Notes: generated from the letters alone by a model not told the origin. A stretch of DNA of 64,000 nucleotides from Pedobacter nyackensis (GCF_900176505.1 NZ_FWYB01000001.1:283400-347399); one strand, 5' to 3'; numbered from the stretch's first letter, positions 27,801 to 36,633 are shown. Program-made: numbers and translations.

Positions 27801-28393
27801 TAGGGTATTTAAATGGAGCAGTTTCTAAGGAATATGGTGCCATCCTGCTTTCTGCAAATCATGAGGATATGGTTTATAATGGGAGTTTGTTGCCTACCAT
27901 TTTTGGGAGTGTGCAGAATGCTTTTACCTATAAAAACTTCAGTCTTTCTTTTTTATTGACCTATAAACTGGGCTACTTCTTTAGAAAGTCTTCGGTTAAT
28001 TATGACAACCTGTTGAATGGTTTTGGATATGGGCATGTTGATTTCGATAAACGCTGGAAAAAACCAGGTGATGAGCGGATTACATCTGTTCCTTCCCTGA
28101 TTTATCCTAACTCGACTGAAAGGGATGAGTTCTATAGTTTTTCAGAATCCCTGGTGGAAAAAGGGGACCATCTGAGGTTAAAAGACATTCAGATTGCTTA
28201 CAGTTTAAATGGTAAGTTCAAAAACACCTCCCTGTTCAACAGCGCCCATATTTATGTATACCTCAATAACCTGGGCATAATCTGGAAAGCCAATAAATCA
28301 GGGATAGATCCTGACATGATTCCCACTCCCGGACAATATAGCAGTATACCATTGGCAAAAACCATTGCCTTAGGACTAAAAATAGACTTATGA
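24884..28393 (+). CDS. SusC/RagA TonB-dependent importer with STN domain, locus 3
   Basis: The 1169-residue protein has a hydrophobic N-terminal segment (about residues 20-42, LTVFILITTLMQVSA), an STN domain (about 45-115), a carboxypeptidase-regulatory-like domain (about 130-205, DVRGIVVDEKGLPLVGATVK), a plug (about 215-340, NVTLLKDAAAASIWGARSG) and a beta-barrel. The start at 24884 is the first in frame; a Met nine codons on (MPPGYIIK) is an alternative. Its stop overlaps the susD start as ATGA, so the two are translationally coupled. The ligand is unknown. Confidence 0.92.
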   Translation: MYIIFTRYDMPPGYIIKLLVIMKLTVFILITTLMQVSAATFGQKVILKENNLTIERVFKEIHKQTGYYVLMENSEFKSTRVNTKFQNTPLNEVMDFLVKETDLTYTIEENTVVIKKKVPSFLERLVERWASIDVRGIVVDEKGLPLVGATVKVKGTEKRVVTGEKGEFYLQSVEERAVLVISYLGYESKEITANKDIGAVRLILSEGKLDEVTIVSTGYQEIPKERATGSFTVINNQLINRAVSTNIMDRLVGVSSGLLQNDGTGNNLGISIRGRSTIFANTQPLIVVDNFPYDGDINNINPNDIENVTLLKDAAAASIWGARSGNGVIVITTKKGSYNGKTQVSLNSNVTIGGLPKLSYVPNISTSGYIEMEKLLFSNGFYAQIGGYNQPALTPIVEILIRQRNNEITEGEANTLIAKFNHDSRDDFKRYLYRKPVNQQYALNLNGGTQNQKYYLSAGLDKNLNSLKGNGLERLTLNANNTYSFLNNKLEITTGIMYMYSNVQNNGISPGSIKYGSYNTLYPYARLSDDQGNHLSIPKYRQIYLDTAGGGKLLDWNYRPLDELALSDNTTTQNDVQASFITRYKFSKQLSFDLKYLYGRGNSKADNVNAPDSYYTRNLINRYSSISGDVVTRPIPLGAILNRTSVDYKSQNLRAQANYSNAWDNNNLDFIAGAEIKDLVSKIGDDIIYGYDKKHTNGSPVDNVSLFPNYVTGNSMQIPYGSFEQNKIDRYVSFFGNIAYTYKKRYIISASARQDASNLIGVNSNQKWVPLWSVGGSWILSDEKFYQVNWLNYLKIRATYGYNGNVDKSVAAYLVTQQLTNNVYGNPTSYIQNSPNPDLRWERIGMLNLALDYSLFNNRLSGSFDYYFKSGFDLMGFSSLAPSTGLTVFKGNTSNMKGRGVDIVINSKNMDNAFKWSTSLLLSTARDKVTAYNVNPTTISDYIRGSSPIVGKTVYPVFSYRAAGLDAQTGDPIGYLNGAVSKEYGAILLSANHEDMVYNGSLLPTIFGSVQNAFTYKNFSLSFLLTYKLGYFFRKSSVNYDNLLNGFGYGHVDFDKRWKKPGDERITSVPSLIYPNSTERDEFYSFSESLVEKGDHLRLKDIQIAYSLNGKFKNTSLFNSAHIYVYLNNLGIIWKANKSGIDPDMIPTPGQYSSIPLAKTIALGLKIDL

Positions 28394-29742
28394 AAACTTT
28401 TAAACTATTAATAATAGCGATTTGTGTATTGCTGAGTACAGCATGTAAAAAGTATCTCGATGCAGTACCCAATAATAAATTAACTGTGCCTTCCAGTTTA
28501 GGTGATTATGAAAAATTACTGGACAACCTGGAGGTAATGAACCAAGGTGTAGGTCCAAATTTGCTGGAAATTGGCACTGATGATTATCATATAGGCTTTG
28601 ATGAGTGGCAATCAGCAAATGCTAAAGTTCGTGCCAGCTATGTCTGGAACAAGGATATTTTTGAGGGTAGCTCAGGTACGGATTGGATCAGCATGTATCG
28701 GGCTATTTATTATGCCAATATAGTGCTGGAAGGATTAAATGCGCTGAAAGTTGATCCCTCCCAGATTCAGCAGTATAACCGGATTAAAGGAAGTGCTTTG
28801 TTTTTTAGGGCGTTCTATTTTTATCTATTAGAGGAGGTGTACGGTATGCCCTTTAATCCTGAAACGATAGCCCATGAATTGGGCATTCCTTTAAAAATGA
28901 CTACAAAATTAGAAGAGAAGCTTCCACGCTCGACTGTAAAAACTGTTTATCAGCAGATTGAAAAAGACCTATTGGAGGCCAAAGAGTTGTTGCCGCTTTC
29001 TTTGGATTTCTCCATTCCAAACAGACCATCCCGTTTAGTGGTGTACGCTTTTCTTTCCCGCATGTATTTAACGATGCAAAACTATCAGCAGGCTTTTGAT
29101 TATTCCAATACCTGTTTAAATACCTATGGTGTCCTCACGGATTATAATGAGAAGAATTTAAACTCCAATGTACCATTTCGTGTCAGGATTAAGGAGGTCA
29201 TGTTTGATTGCTCATCCTCAACTTACGGGCCGTACCCGGTTGATTCTATATTTTACGATGCTTATCAAACTGCTGATCTCCGTAAAATGGCCTACTTCAG
29301 ACCGCTAAGTGGCAGGTTGGTGTTTAAAGGTACCTATTCAAGATCCGGGACCTCGGCTTTCCTTGGTTTCGCTACCGATGAGCTTTATCTGATCCGTGCA
29401 GAATGTGGTTCAAGATTAGGCAATCAGCAATCAGCTGTTGATGATTTGAACACACTGCTCGTAAAAAGATATAAGATTGGAGAGTACATCCCTTATGGCG
29501 TGGGAGCTCCAGATGAAGTGTTGAAAAATGTGCTCCTGGAAAGGCGGAAGGAGCTTGTCTTTAGAGGCATGAGGTGGATTGACCTGCGACGTTTAAATCA
29601 GGACCCTCAAACGAAGGTGACTTTATCAAGGGAGTTAAATGGACAAACTTATACCCTGGAACCTAATTCCCCAAGATATACCTATCCAATTCCACCCGAT
29701 GAATTGGTCAATAATCCTAATATTATTCAAACAGAAAGATAA
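28390..29742 (+). CDS. SusD/RagB-family surface lipoprotein, locus 3
   Basis: A 450-residue lipoprotein with a signal ending STAC at about residue 19, then KKYLDAVPNNK. Helical SusD regions are visible (RAFYFYLLEEVYGMPFNP, FLSRMYLTMQNYQQAF), and the end has LLERRKELVFRGMRWIDLRR then YTYPIPPDEL. It begins within the susC stop (ATGA overlap) and ends 6 bp before the thioredoxin gene. By family it binds the imported ligand at the surface. It is the closest of the three to a compact SusD, with no extra domain seen. Confidence 0.93.
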   Translation: MKTFKLLIIAICVLLSTACKKYLDAVPNNKLTVPSSLGDYEKLLDNLEVMNQGVGPNLLEIGTDDYHIGFDEWQSANAKVRASYVWNKDIFEGSSGTDWISMYRAIYYANIVLEGLNALKVDPSQIQQYNRIKGSALFFRAFYFYLLEEVYGMPFNPETIAHELGIPLKMTTKLEEKLPRSTVKTVYQQIEKDLLEAKELLPLSLDFSIPNRPSRLVVYAFLSRMYLTMQNYQQAFDYSNTCLNTYGVLTDYNEKNLNSNVPFRVRIKEVMFDCSSSTYGPYPVDSIFYDAYQTADLRKMAYFRPLSGRLVFKGTYSRSGTSAFLGFATDELYLIRAECGSRLGNQQSAVDDLNTLLVKRYKIGEYIPYGVGAPDEVLKNVLLERRKELVFRGMRWIDLRRLNQDPQTKVTLSRELNGQTYTLEPNSPRYTYPIPPDELVNNPNIIQTER

Positions 29743-29748
29743 ATTAAA

Positions 29749-31266
29749 ATGAAAACAAAATTTTTATACTTGCTTGCACTGATGTTGCTGTCATCAATAC
29801 TAAGTGTAGCCCAAGCTGGCACCAAAACCAATTTGATCAGTGATGATGCTGATAATTTTATCACCATTACAATCCAAACCGACCACCAATTGAGCTGGAA
29901 CACCTTAACATTAAGTTATTGGAGTTCTTTAATGGATTACGATTATATCTCCTATCAGGTTAAAGCCCATAGGACAAAGGATAACCAGTTTAATTTTAAA
30001 ATTCCGGTGTCTGATAACAATAAACTAGGTTATGTAAGTATTGTGAATGAAGAACCGCCCGAAACCCAATTTCAACGTTTTGTGCTCAGTTATTATCTGG
30101 TTGAAAAGGGCGATCGTGTAAGGCTACTTATGAAATCAGATTCTCCGGATGGAAAACAGAAGGAAATTCAACAAAATCAGCTTGTTTACGTTTTTTCTGG
30201 TGCAGGTTCCGAAAAGTACACGTTTAGGAAAGAAATGGAAAACATAGACAGTGATTCTCCAGCTGATATTATTGCCGCTAATTATGAATATAACGTTGAA
30301 AATAAATTTGACAAAGTCTTGACTGAGCAAATGCGTTTACTTGAAAGTTACAGAAGCAAGATTGGAGATCAGGCTTATTGGGTCTTAAAAGCTGATTTAA
30401 TAGGGGGAAATGAAGCAAACAAATTGTCCTTTATTTCTACCACGCTCAGAGGCGGGGGTGGATTGGATTCTGCTAAAATAAAATATGTGTACGAGAAATA
30501 TTTAACCAACAGTCCAGGTCAGAATTTGCCATTATTTGCAAAAGGCTCTTCCATGAATTACTGCAATTTCCTATTTGATTACGAGCGCTTGTTTTATCAA
30601 TTGAGAAAGAAATCAAGGCGGATAAATTATGGCTATGAATTTTATGATTTGATAAAGCGCAAATATACAGGCACTTTAAGAGACAAGTTGATTGCCATGC
30701 TATGTGTTAACAATTATGCCCGGTTATCGGAAAACAAGTCTGTTGTAGACGATGCTTTAAAAACTGTTGAGCATCCAGATTTACTGCTGATTTTAAATAA
30801 ACTTGCATCTAAAAATAAGGCCGTTCTCGCTTATAATTTCAAACTACCGGATAAAAATGGGAGCTTAGTCTCCTTAGCTCAATTTAAAGGGAAAGTGGTG
30901 TTCATGGACTATTGGTTTACCGGATGTTCGGGATGCACCAATTATTACAAGAATGTGCTTAAAGCGGTTGAGAAACATTATGAAAATTCAAAAGATGTTG
31001 TGTTTATCAGCATTTCCTCAGATGTTAAACGAGCGGAATGGATGAGTAGCATAAAACAAAATTTATATACTTCTCCCAATGCCATTAACTTATTTACTGC
31101 AGGAAAGGGGATGGATCACCCGGTAATTAAGGAATATAACATAAGATCGGGACCGACTCCAATGTTAATCAGCAGGGAAGGAAAAATGATCAGCTATAAA
31201 GGGCCAGAATTATATAATAAAGAAAGCCTAATTAAGGCTATTGAAGCTGCCAAATCAAATTTATGA
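29749..31266 (+). CDS. Secreted TlpA-like thioredoxin of importer locus 3
   Basis: The 505-residue protein has a signal peptide (about residues 1-22, ending SVAQA), a long N-terminal region, and a C-terminal thioredoxin domain from about residue 360 (AYNFKLPDKNGSLVSL). The redox motif is C393-S-G-C396 in DYWFTGCSGCTNYY. It is closer to the locus 1 protein than to locus 2 around this motif (both have W-F-T-G-C-x-G-C). It is the last gene before a strong intrinsic terminator, so the third operon ends here. Its target in the envelope is unknown. Confidence 0.86.
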   Translation: MKTKFLYLLALMLLSSILSVAQAGTKTNLISDDADNFITITIQTDHQLSWNTLTLSYWSSLMDYDYISYQVKAHRTKDNQFNFKIPVSDNNKLGYVSIVNEEPPETQFQRFVLSYYLVEKGDRVRLLMKSDSPDGKQKEIQQNQLVYVFSGAGSEKYTFRKEMENIDSDSPADIIAANYEYNVENKFDKVLTEQMRLLESYRSKIGDQAYWVLKADLIGGNEANKLSFISTTLRGGGGLDSAKIKYVYEKYLTNSPGQNLPLFAKGSSMNYCNFLFDYERLFYQLRKKSRRINYGYEFYDLIKRKYTGTLRDKLIAMLCVNNYARLSENKSVVDDALKTVEHPDLLLILNKLASKNKAVLAYNFKLPDKNGSLVSLAQFKGKVVFMDYWFTGCSGCTNYYKNVLKAVEKHYENSKDVVFISISSDVKRAEWMSSIKQNLYTSPNAINLFTAGKGMDHPVIKEYNIRSGPTPMLISREGKMISYKGPELYNKESLIKAIEAAKSNL

Positions 31267-31328
31267 GGCGTTAAAAAAGCCATTTTTAGACGAGATAAAG
31301 GTTTTAAGGTTTAGGTAATTAATAATAG

Positions 31329-31361
31329 AAGGGCTATTGACGGATGTCAATGCCCTTTTTG
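31329..31361 (+). terminator. Intrinsic terminator of importer locus 3
   Basis: AAGGGC-t-ATTGAC pairs with GTCAAT-GCCCTT around a GGAT loop, followed by more T residues. It lies about 60 bp after the thioredoxin stop and fits a rho-independent terminator. Confidence 0.8.
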
Positions 31362-31593
31362 GAAGATTTCTTGAAATAGGTCGTGAATAAAAGATTAATA
31401 CATAAACTCTCCACATAATCATGCTAATTTAATTTTATACTTACCAACTTTTTTGTTCTAAATCTTGAGTTTAAAGGTGTGTTTTTCGTTATATTAAAAA
31501 GTGAAACCGCCTTGGAAATCTTTTAATTATATAAATCCCTTGTTCTTTAAATCGTCAATTATTGGCCCTAAGATCTTACAGAAGCGGTCTAGA

Positions 31594-31689
31594 TGTTCGA
31601 AGTATTCATGTGAGTGGACACTTAACTTCCCACCTTGGGAACAACATGGGAAGATTATCCGAAAATTTTTATATCGGATAATAAATTTA
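31594..31689 (+). repeat. Dispersed repeat, copy C
   Basis: This copy begins with TGTTCGA, then 15 bp, then GGACAC (31594-31621), and continues with a 61-bp part (31629-31689). The second part is nearly identical to 34541-34599 and contains the inverted pair TTATCCGA (31655-31662) and TCGGATAA (31674-31681). On the minus strand the left side also reads as the end of an unknown protein (HLDRFCKILGPIIDDLKNKG, then a stop), so it may be transposon debris. The stretch 31361-31593 before it shows nothing else I can name. Confidence 0.6.
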
Positions 31690-31738
31690 AATGAAGGCCT
31701 TTGGATTAATTTCTGAGGGCCTTATTTATTTCAAAATC

Positions 31739-31886
31739 TGGACATATAGAGAATTGGACATTAAAAACTGGACACATATGTGTAACGTGTCCAATTTTTA
31801 TAAGAATATGAACATGTGTAGTTAATATGTTCATATTTATGCTTTAATTTGCATATATGTCCAGTTTTTAACCATAAAGTGAACAC
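31739..31886 (+). promoter_or_regulatory. Operator array upstream of the Fic gene
   Basis: Eight copies of a TGRACAY half-site lie here: 31739, 31755, 31769, 31787 (inverted), 31809, 31827 (inverted), 31857 (inverted) and 31880. Two pairs form inverted repeats with the same 11-bp spacer, TGGACAC-N11-GTGTCCA (31769-31793) and TGAACAT-N11-ATGTTCA (31809-31833). Their centres are 40 bp apart. The array ends just before the ATG at 31891. A dimeric repressor, perhaps the Fic protein's own C-terminal domain, is inferred. Confidence 0.55.
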
Positions 31887-31890
31887 ATGT

Positions 31891-33000
31891 ATGGCCTACG
31901 ATAGAGCTAAACCTTTTAATGATCTTCCATTGCTTCCTCCATCTAAGGACGTAGAGGATATAGAAATTCTAAAAAAACTCGTAACTGCATCGCGGACACT
32001 TGCTGCGGCAAACAGCACAGTAAAAAGATTACCAAATCCTTATATGCTGATAAATACGATAGCTTTGCAGGAGGCGAAAGCATCAACGGCTATAGAGAAT
32101 ATTTTTACGACTGAAGACGAGTTGTATAAGGCGGTGTCAGATTCAGTGAAAGAAAGTGATGCTAATGTCGGTACGAAAGAAGTGCTAAGATATAGAGAGG
32201 CATTGTGGCAAGGATATGATTTGCTGCATGATAAAGCAACAATTGATCTGGATTGTATTACGGGGATTTTCAGGAAAATCAAAAATTCTACAGATGGTTT
32301 ACGCGCTCCTCAATCGTTAACAGTAATCAATCGCGGACAAAGCGAATTTCGGGCAGGTGAGGTTATTTACACTCCACCAAGAGGTGTGGGAGTTCTTGAG
32401 CCTTTACTGGAAAATCTATTGGAGTATTTAAATGATGATCGAAAACATTCCTCCGACCCTTTGATTAAAATGTGTATCGCTCATTATCAATTTGAGGCTA
32501 TACACCCCTTTCGTGACGGAAATGGGAGAACTGGTCGAATATTAAACCTGTTGTATCTGGTGCATAAGGGATTGTTGGATCAACCAGTCTTGTACTTATC
32601 GAAATACATCATTGCAAATAAAGACGAATATTACTATAATTTGAGTATTGTCACTCAAAGAGGATTATGGAAGCCGTGGATACTTTATATGCTAGAGGCT
32701 ATAGAGAAGACGTCACTATTAACAAGTCAATTAATCGTTAGTATTCTGGACCAGATGGAAGCTACCCTTGAACATGCAAGGGGGCGAATAAAATGGTACA
32801 ATAAAGAGGTTAATGAGGCGATTTTTAGTCAGCCTTACATTAAACCTAAGTTTATTGGCGATTTGCTGGGGATTACCTCAAGGACAACCCTTACTAAATA
32901 TTTTGCCGAACTTGTTGATGCAGGTATTCTGCAACCCGCAAAAGAAGGAAAAGAAGTCTTTTATATTAACGGAGATCTGATCTCCATTTTAGAAGGCTAG
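31891..33000 (+). CDS. Fic-family AMP-transferase with inhibitory helix
   Basis: The ATG at 31891 (MAYDRAKPFNDLPLLPP) is preferred to a TTG at 31849 that would lie within the operator array; it gives 369 residues. The Fic core motif is H205-PFRDGNGRTGR, complete with the catalytic His, so the protein should transfer AMP (or another nucleotide) to a target. An N-terminal inhibitory motif S65-TAIEN with Glu69 matches the class II autoinhibited Fic pattern. The C-terminal 70 residues (LLGITSRTTLTKYFAELVDAGIL) look like a winged helix, so it may bind DNA. A T-rich hairpin follows it. No separate antitoxin gene is seen. Confidence 0.9.
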   Translation: MAYDRAKPFNDLPLLPPSKDVEDIEILKKLVTASRTLAAANSTVKRLPNPYMLINTIALQEAKASTAIENIFTTEDELYKAVSDSVKESDANVGTKEVLRYREALWQGYDLLHDKATIDLDCITGIFRKIKNSTDGLRAPQSLTVINRGQSEFRAGEVIYTPPRGVGVLEPLLENLLEYLNDDRKHSSDPLIKMCIAHYQFEAIHPFRDGNGRTGRILNLLYLVHKGLLDQPVLYLSKYIIANKDEYYYNLSIVTQRGLWKPWILYMLEAIEKTSLLTSQLIVSILDQMEATLEHARGRIKWYNKEVNEAIFSQPYIKPKFIGDLLGITSRTTLTKYFAELVDAGILQPAKEGKEVFYINGDLISILEG

Positions 33001-33207
33001 TTAGCGGCTCTATCGGCTCACGCAGAGGTTGGTAGGAAATGAAAAGCCAGCAAAAAGAGTGCTGGATTTTAAAGGTTTATGGAGTTAAAGCCCTGTTGAA
33101 CCGGGAGGAAGCGGGTTAAATGATTCATCCTCTAACCCAGCGGCATTCTGCAAGTCCTCTATAAAAAAGTTCAAGTTCTGTATCTCCGAGAACACAGCAA
33201 GTTTAGA

Positions 33208-33240
33208 AAACCGTCTTTATTTTAATAGAGATGGTTTTTT
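33208..33240. terminator. Bidirectional terminator between Fic and DUF1016 genes
   Basis: AAACCGTCT (33208-33216) pairs with AGATGGTTT (33229-33237), one wobble, followed by T residues on the plus strand. It lies between convergent genes and can serve both. The rest of 33001-33275 shows no gene. Confidence 0.65.
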
Positions 33241-33275
33241 ATTTTAACCTATTTTCCATAGGCATTTAAATGTTA

Positions 33276-34298
33276 CTAATTCACATTTAGGACAATTTCA
33301 ACTTCTTCTATTAATTGCTGCTTATTAGGTAGTATGGTTGTATATTTTGATGCAAAAACGGTGTTGTCAAATCCACCTAGGATATATTCAGCAGTAATTT
33401 CGTCTTTTTCTGCACATAGGATGATTCCAATAGGGGGATTATCATTTTCATCATTGATTTCTGTTTTATAGTAGTTAAGGTAGGTGTTCAATTGTCCCGC
33501 ATCAGAAATGTTAAGTTTAGTCGTTTTGAGCTCTATAAGAATGTAGCTCCTAAGAATTTTATTGTAGAAAACCATATCTACATAATAATGGGTGTTATTT
33601 ATGGTTATTCGTTGTTGAGAGCCTACAAACATGAATCCTTTTCCTAGTTCCAACAAGAAGTCTTCTATATGTCGGATGAGTTTTGCTTCCAAATCTTTCT
33701 CTAGGAAGGGTTTGTTTTCAGGCATTCCAAGGAATTCAAATACATATGGATTTTTCAACAGGTCTTCAGCTTTAGAAATTTCTTGTCCATTTTGTGCCAA
33801 TTCCAATACCTTTTCTTTATTTACCTTTCCTGATGAAAGTAATAATCTTTCAAATAATGAACTGTCAATCTGTCTTTTCATTTCACGGATTGACCAGGCA
33901 GAATTGATGGTTTCTTTTTCATAAAAGCTCCTTTTCTCTTTGTTCTCAATTATTAATAATTCACAAATATGCGACCAACTGAGTTGTCCAGACAGCGTCT
34001 GGACATTAGGGTATTCTATATGAAATTTCCGCATATTAAAAAGGTTGGATCTGGAAAAGCCCCTTCCAATCTCCTTTGTAAGAATTTTTGAAAGATTAAG
34101 AATAATTTGTCTTGAGGTTTGGCTATCAATTTTATTTTGATGCTCTGCATTTACAATCTCTTCGCCGATCTTCCAGTAAGTTGAAATGAGCTCACGATTA
34201 ATGTTTTGGTATACACGTTTACGTGAATCATTAACAATCGATTTAATGGCTTCAAAAAGAACTTTATTAATATTTGTTACCTGGTTTTCATTATTCAT
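33276..34298 (-). CDS. DUF1016/YhcG-type PDDEXK nuclease
   Basis: The 340-residue protein has the DUF1016 N-terminal domain (about residues 10-150, with NRELISTYWKIGEEIV and SRSNLFNMRKFH) and a C-terminal nuclease-like domain. The latter has the PDDEXK pattern: an Asp in YYVDMVFYN, then the I-E-L-K strand (YILIELKTTKL). The motif GKGFMFVGSQQRI is typical of the family. YhcG-type proteins often sit in restriction or defence islands. It converges with the Fic gene and is bracketed by the dispersed repeat, so it looks like imported cargo. The real substrate is not known. Confidence 0.85.
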   Translation of the reverse strand: MNNENQVTNINKVLFEAIKSIVNDSRKRVYQNINRELISTYWKIGEEIVNAEHQNKIDSQTSRQIILNLSKILTKEIGRGFSRSNLFNMRKFHIEYPNVQTLSGQLSWSHICELLIIENKEKRSFYEKETINSAWSIREMKRQIDSSLFERLLLSSGKVNKEKVLELAQNGQEISKAEDLLKNPYVFEFLGMPENKPFLEKDLEAKLIRHIEDFLLELGKGFMFVGSQQRITINNTHYYVDMVFYNKILRSYILIELKTTKLNISDAGQLNTYLNYYKTEINDENDNPPIGIILCAEKDEITAEYILGGFDNTVFASKYTTILPNKQQLIEEVEIVLNVN

Positions 34299-34440
34299 CT
34301 TAAAACAAATCTAACGATTTTTCATAAGAGGCTGTTAACCATGGTCGGTGAAATTAGGAAGCATTTGACTTTCCCTTTCAGCCTTCCCTAAACGAAGAAT
34401 GAATGATTTCTCTAAGTTAATGAATGAAGAAATTTAGTAA

Positions 34441-34599
34441 CCTCCTTCATCATTCGAAATCAGTTCACCTAAAGCTACTATACGCTTCAAATCTGCCACA
34501 AAAGTGTTCGAGATTTTGACGATAGGGGACACACATAAATCCCACCTTGGGAACAACATGGGAAGATTATTCGAATATTTATATCGGATAATAAATTTA
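34441..34599 (+). repeat. Dispersed repeat, copy B (composite)
   Basis: The first 92 bp (34441-34532) match copy A at 38540-38631 without gaps, ending in TGTTCGA-N15-GGACAC. The part from 34541 to 34599 matches copy C near 31629-31689, including a TTATTCGA and TCGGATAA pair. The copy therefore joins both kinds of sequence. The surrounding gene-free stretch 34299-34806 shows no other feature I can support. Confidence 0.65.
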
Positions 34600-34806
34600 C
34601 TGAAACTTGCTGACTCGGTACATATACCGGATAGTCATCAATGGATGGAAATTCTAAGTAGATCGACATATTGTTTACAGTAGGGTGTTTACCTCTAATA
34701 AGTCATAATTGCTACAAATTGTTTGGACGGAGGAAAATAATTGCTGACAACTTCTTTTACGTGAACAAAACAAGTTGGTTTGATGTTGTAGCTGAAATAC
34801 AGGACA

Positions 34807-36582
34807 ATGTTTAACTTCTTTGTTAATAGGTATTATGATATTCTTGAAATGGAGGACGGCCTGCTTAACAGGTCAAGGATAGCCATATTAATACACTTGC
34901 TTTGTGCATTTTCGGTGCTAAGCATCTTCTTGTTTTGCTTATATTTTTTTCAGGAGCAGAATATTTTGCTTTATCGAATTAGCTTATTGATGGTCCTTTT
35001 CATTTTAGGATTAATTATGCTCTTAAGTAAGATGCCCTGGAAAAGAGTTGGACATTATTTCATATTATGCTTAACGTGTTTTATTTGGTCTAACTTACTG
35101 ATTTTAAAAAACGGTATAAATATCGTTACAGTGCAATACGTGATGATGATTGTTACAGGGGGATACTACATCCTTGGAGCACGTTGGGGGCTGGTTTATT
35201 CATTGTTGAATACCATGCCTGTAATGTTGCTAATTGCTATTCAGGAATTTTATAGCGTTGTTCTCCTTTCGGCAACACAAAATGTAAATATATATGCCTA
35301 TAACTCCTCCATTGTCATAAATTTTCTCCTCCTCATTTTTATCCATTATTATTTTTTTGAGGCATTTAAAAGATCCAGTCAGAAGGAACAACGTTTAACT
35401 ACTAGTTTAAAACGTTCCCTTTTATCAGCGACAAAGATAGCAGAAGACAAAACCAATTTCCTTTCGACCATGTCACATGAACTACGTACACCTTTAAACG
35501 CAGTAATTGGTATGACAAACATTTTATTAGAAAGTGATCCCAAACCCCAACAAAAGGAAAATTTGGAAATACTCCATTTTTCTGCTGAAAACCTAATGGT
35601 TACAATTAATGATATCTTAAGTTTTAACAGGCTGGATGCAGGAATGGAAAAACTGGAGTACACTGCCTTTCGACTAGATAAGTTACTTCTGAATGTTTAT
35701 GGGGCACTAAAGCTCAGAGCTTCTACAAAGGGAATTAAATTTTTTCTGGAAATGGACGATCGTCTAACTGGGGTAACTGTTCGAGGCGATCAAAGTCGGC
35801 TAACCCAAATTTTTTTTAATCTTGTCGGAAATGCTATTAAATTTACCTCAGAAGGATTTGTCAAAATCGAAGCGAGCGTAATCCAGGAAGAAAACGAGGC
35901 GGTTACAATTAAATTTGAAGTCTCAGATTCCGGTATTGGAATTCCGGAGGATCAGACTGCAAGTATATTTGAACCTTATTTCCGTGCAGTAAACCACAAC
36001 GAAAGGCAATATCATGGTACCGGTCTTGGATTAAGTATCGCGCGAAGATTAGTGGATTTGCATGGCGGAAAGTTAACATTCAATAGTAAGGAAGGTATTG
36101 GTACAACTTTCAATTTTGAACTAACACTTATTACAGTGGAGCCTCCTAAAGAGAACTTAGCTTTAAGTACTGAGGAATCATCTGTTCAGATTGACCACTT
36201 ACGTATTTTAATAGCCGAAGACAACGCAGTGAACGTTATGGTATTACAAAAAACATTGAAACGCTTTGGCTTGACCGCTGATGTTGCAGAAAATGGTCAG
36301 ATCGCCATAGAAGCTTTAGAGGCGAAAAACTATGATGTCATTTTTATGGATATCAACATGCCTGTTATGGATGGTTTTGAGGCTTCCAGATTGATTCGAC
36401 AGATGACGCAAGTAGAAAGGAGGAATGTTTATATTATAGCTTTAACTGCCTCAATTGATATGTCGATCGAACAGCATCCTGAATTTCAGTATCTGGACGA
36501 TTTATTATTGAAACCTTTTTATCCTGCAGAACTGAAAGAAAAGCTTGAACAGATAGCAAGTAGAAAAATTCCCCCAAGATGA
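34807..36582 (+). CDS. Hybrid sensor histidine kinase with receiver domain
   Basis: This 591-residue protein has about six transmembrane helices in residues 25-195 and no obvious ligand domain outside. A kinase core follows with H-box STMSHELRTPLNAVIGM (about residue 225), N-box NLVGNAIKFT, and ATP-lid motifs DSGIGIP and GTGLGLSI. The C-terminal receiver (about 460-580) has IAEDNAVN, the phospho-acceptor in FMDINMPVMDG, LTAS and LKPF. It would pass phosphate to a partner response regulator or phosphotransfer protein not encoded here. No neighbouring regulator gene was found, so it is an orphan. A Met at residue 15 is an alternative start. Confidence 0.92.
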   Translation: MFNFFVNRYYDILEMEDGLLNRSRIAILIHLLCAFSVLSIFLFCLYFFQEQNILLYRISLLMVLFILGLIMLLSKMPWKRVGHYFILCLTCFIWSNLLILKNGINIVTVQYVMMIVTGGYYILGARWGLVYSLLNTMPVMLLIAIQEFYSVVLLSATQNVNIYAYNSSIVINFLLLIFIHYYFFEAFKRSSQKEQRLTTSLKRSLLSATKIAEDKTNFLSTMSHELRTPLNAVIGMTNILLESDPKPQQKENLEILHFSAENLMVTINDILSFNRLDAGMEKLEYTAFRLDKLLLNVYGALKLRASTKGIKFFLEMDDRLTGVTVRGDQSRLTQIFFNLVGNAIKFTSEGFVKIEASVIQEENEAVTIKFEVSDSGIGIPEDQTASIFEPYFRAVNHNERQYHGTGLGLSIARRLVDLHGGKLTFNSKEGIGTTFNFELTLITVEPPKENLALSTEESSVQIDHLRILIAEDNAVNVMVLQKTLKRFGLTADVAENGQIAIEALEAKNYDVIFMDINMPVMDGFEASRLIRQMTQVERRNVYIIALTASIDMSIEQHPEFQYLDDLLLKPFYPAELKEKLEQIASRKIPPR

Positions 36583-36633
36583 TATTTGGGCCTATGCGAC
36601 CGCTCTTCAAATTCTTTCTAAACTAAATTGATT

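Noticed and set aside
3708..28393. Carbohydrate utilisation loci suggested by the SusC/SusD genes
   Set aside because: No glycoside hydrolase, lyase or sugar-binding gene was found beside the three loci, so a glycan substrate is not supported.
31501..31716. Plus-strand frame of 71 codons before the Fic gene
   Set aside because: It crosses dispersed repeat copy C and shows no protein-like pattern.
34487..34669. Minus-strand frame of 60 codons
   Set aside because: It is made mostly of dispersed repeat copy B.
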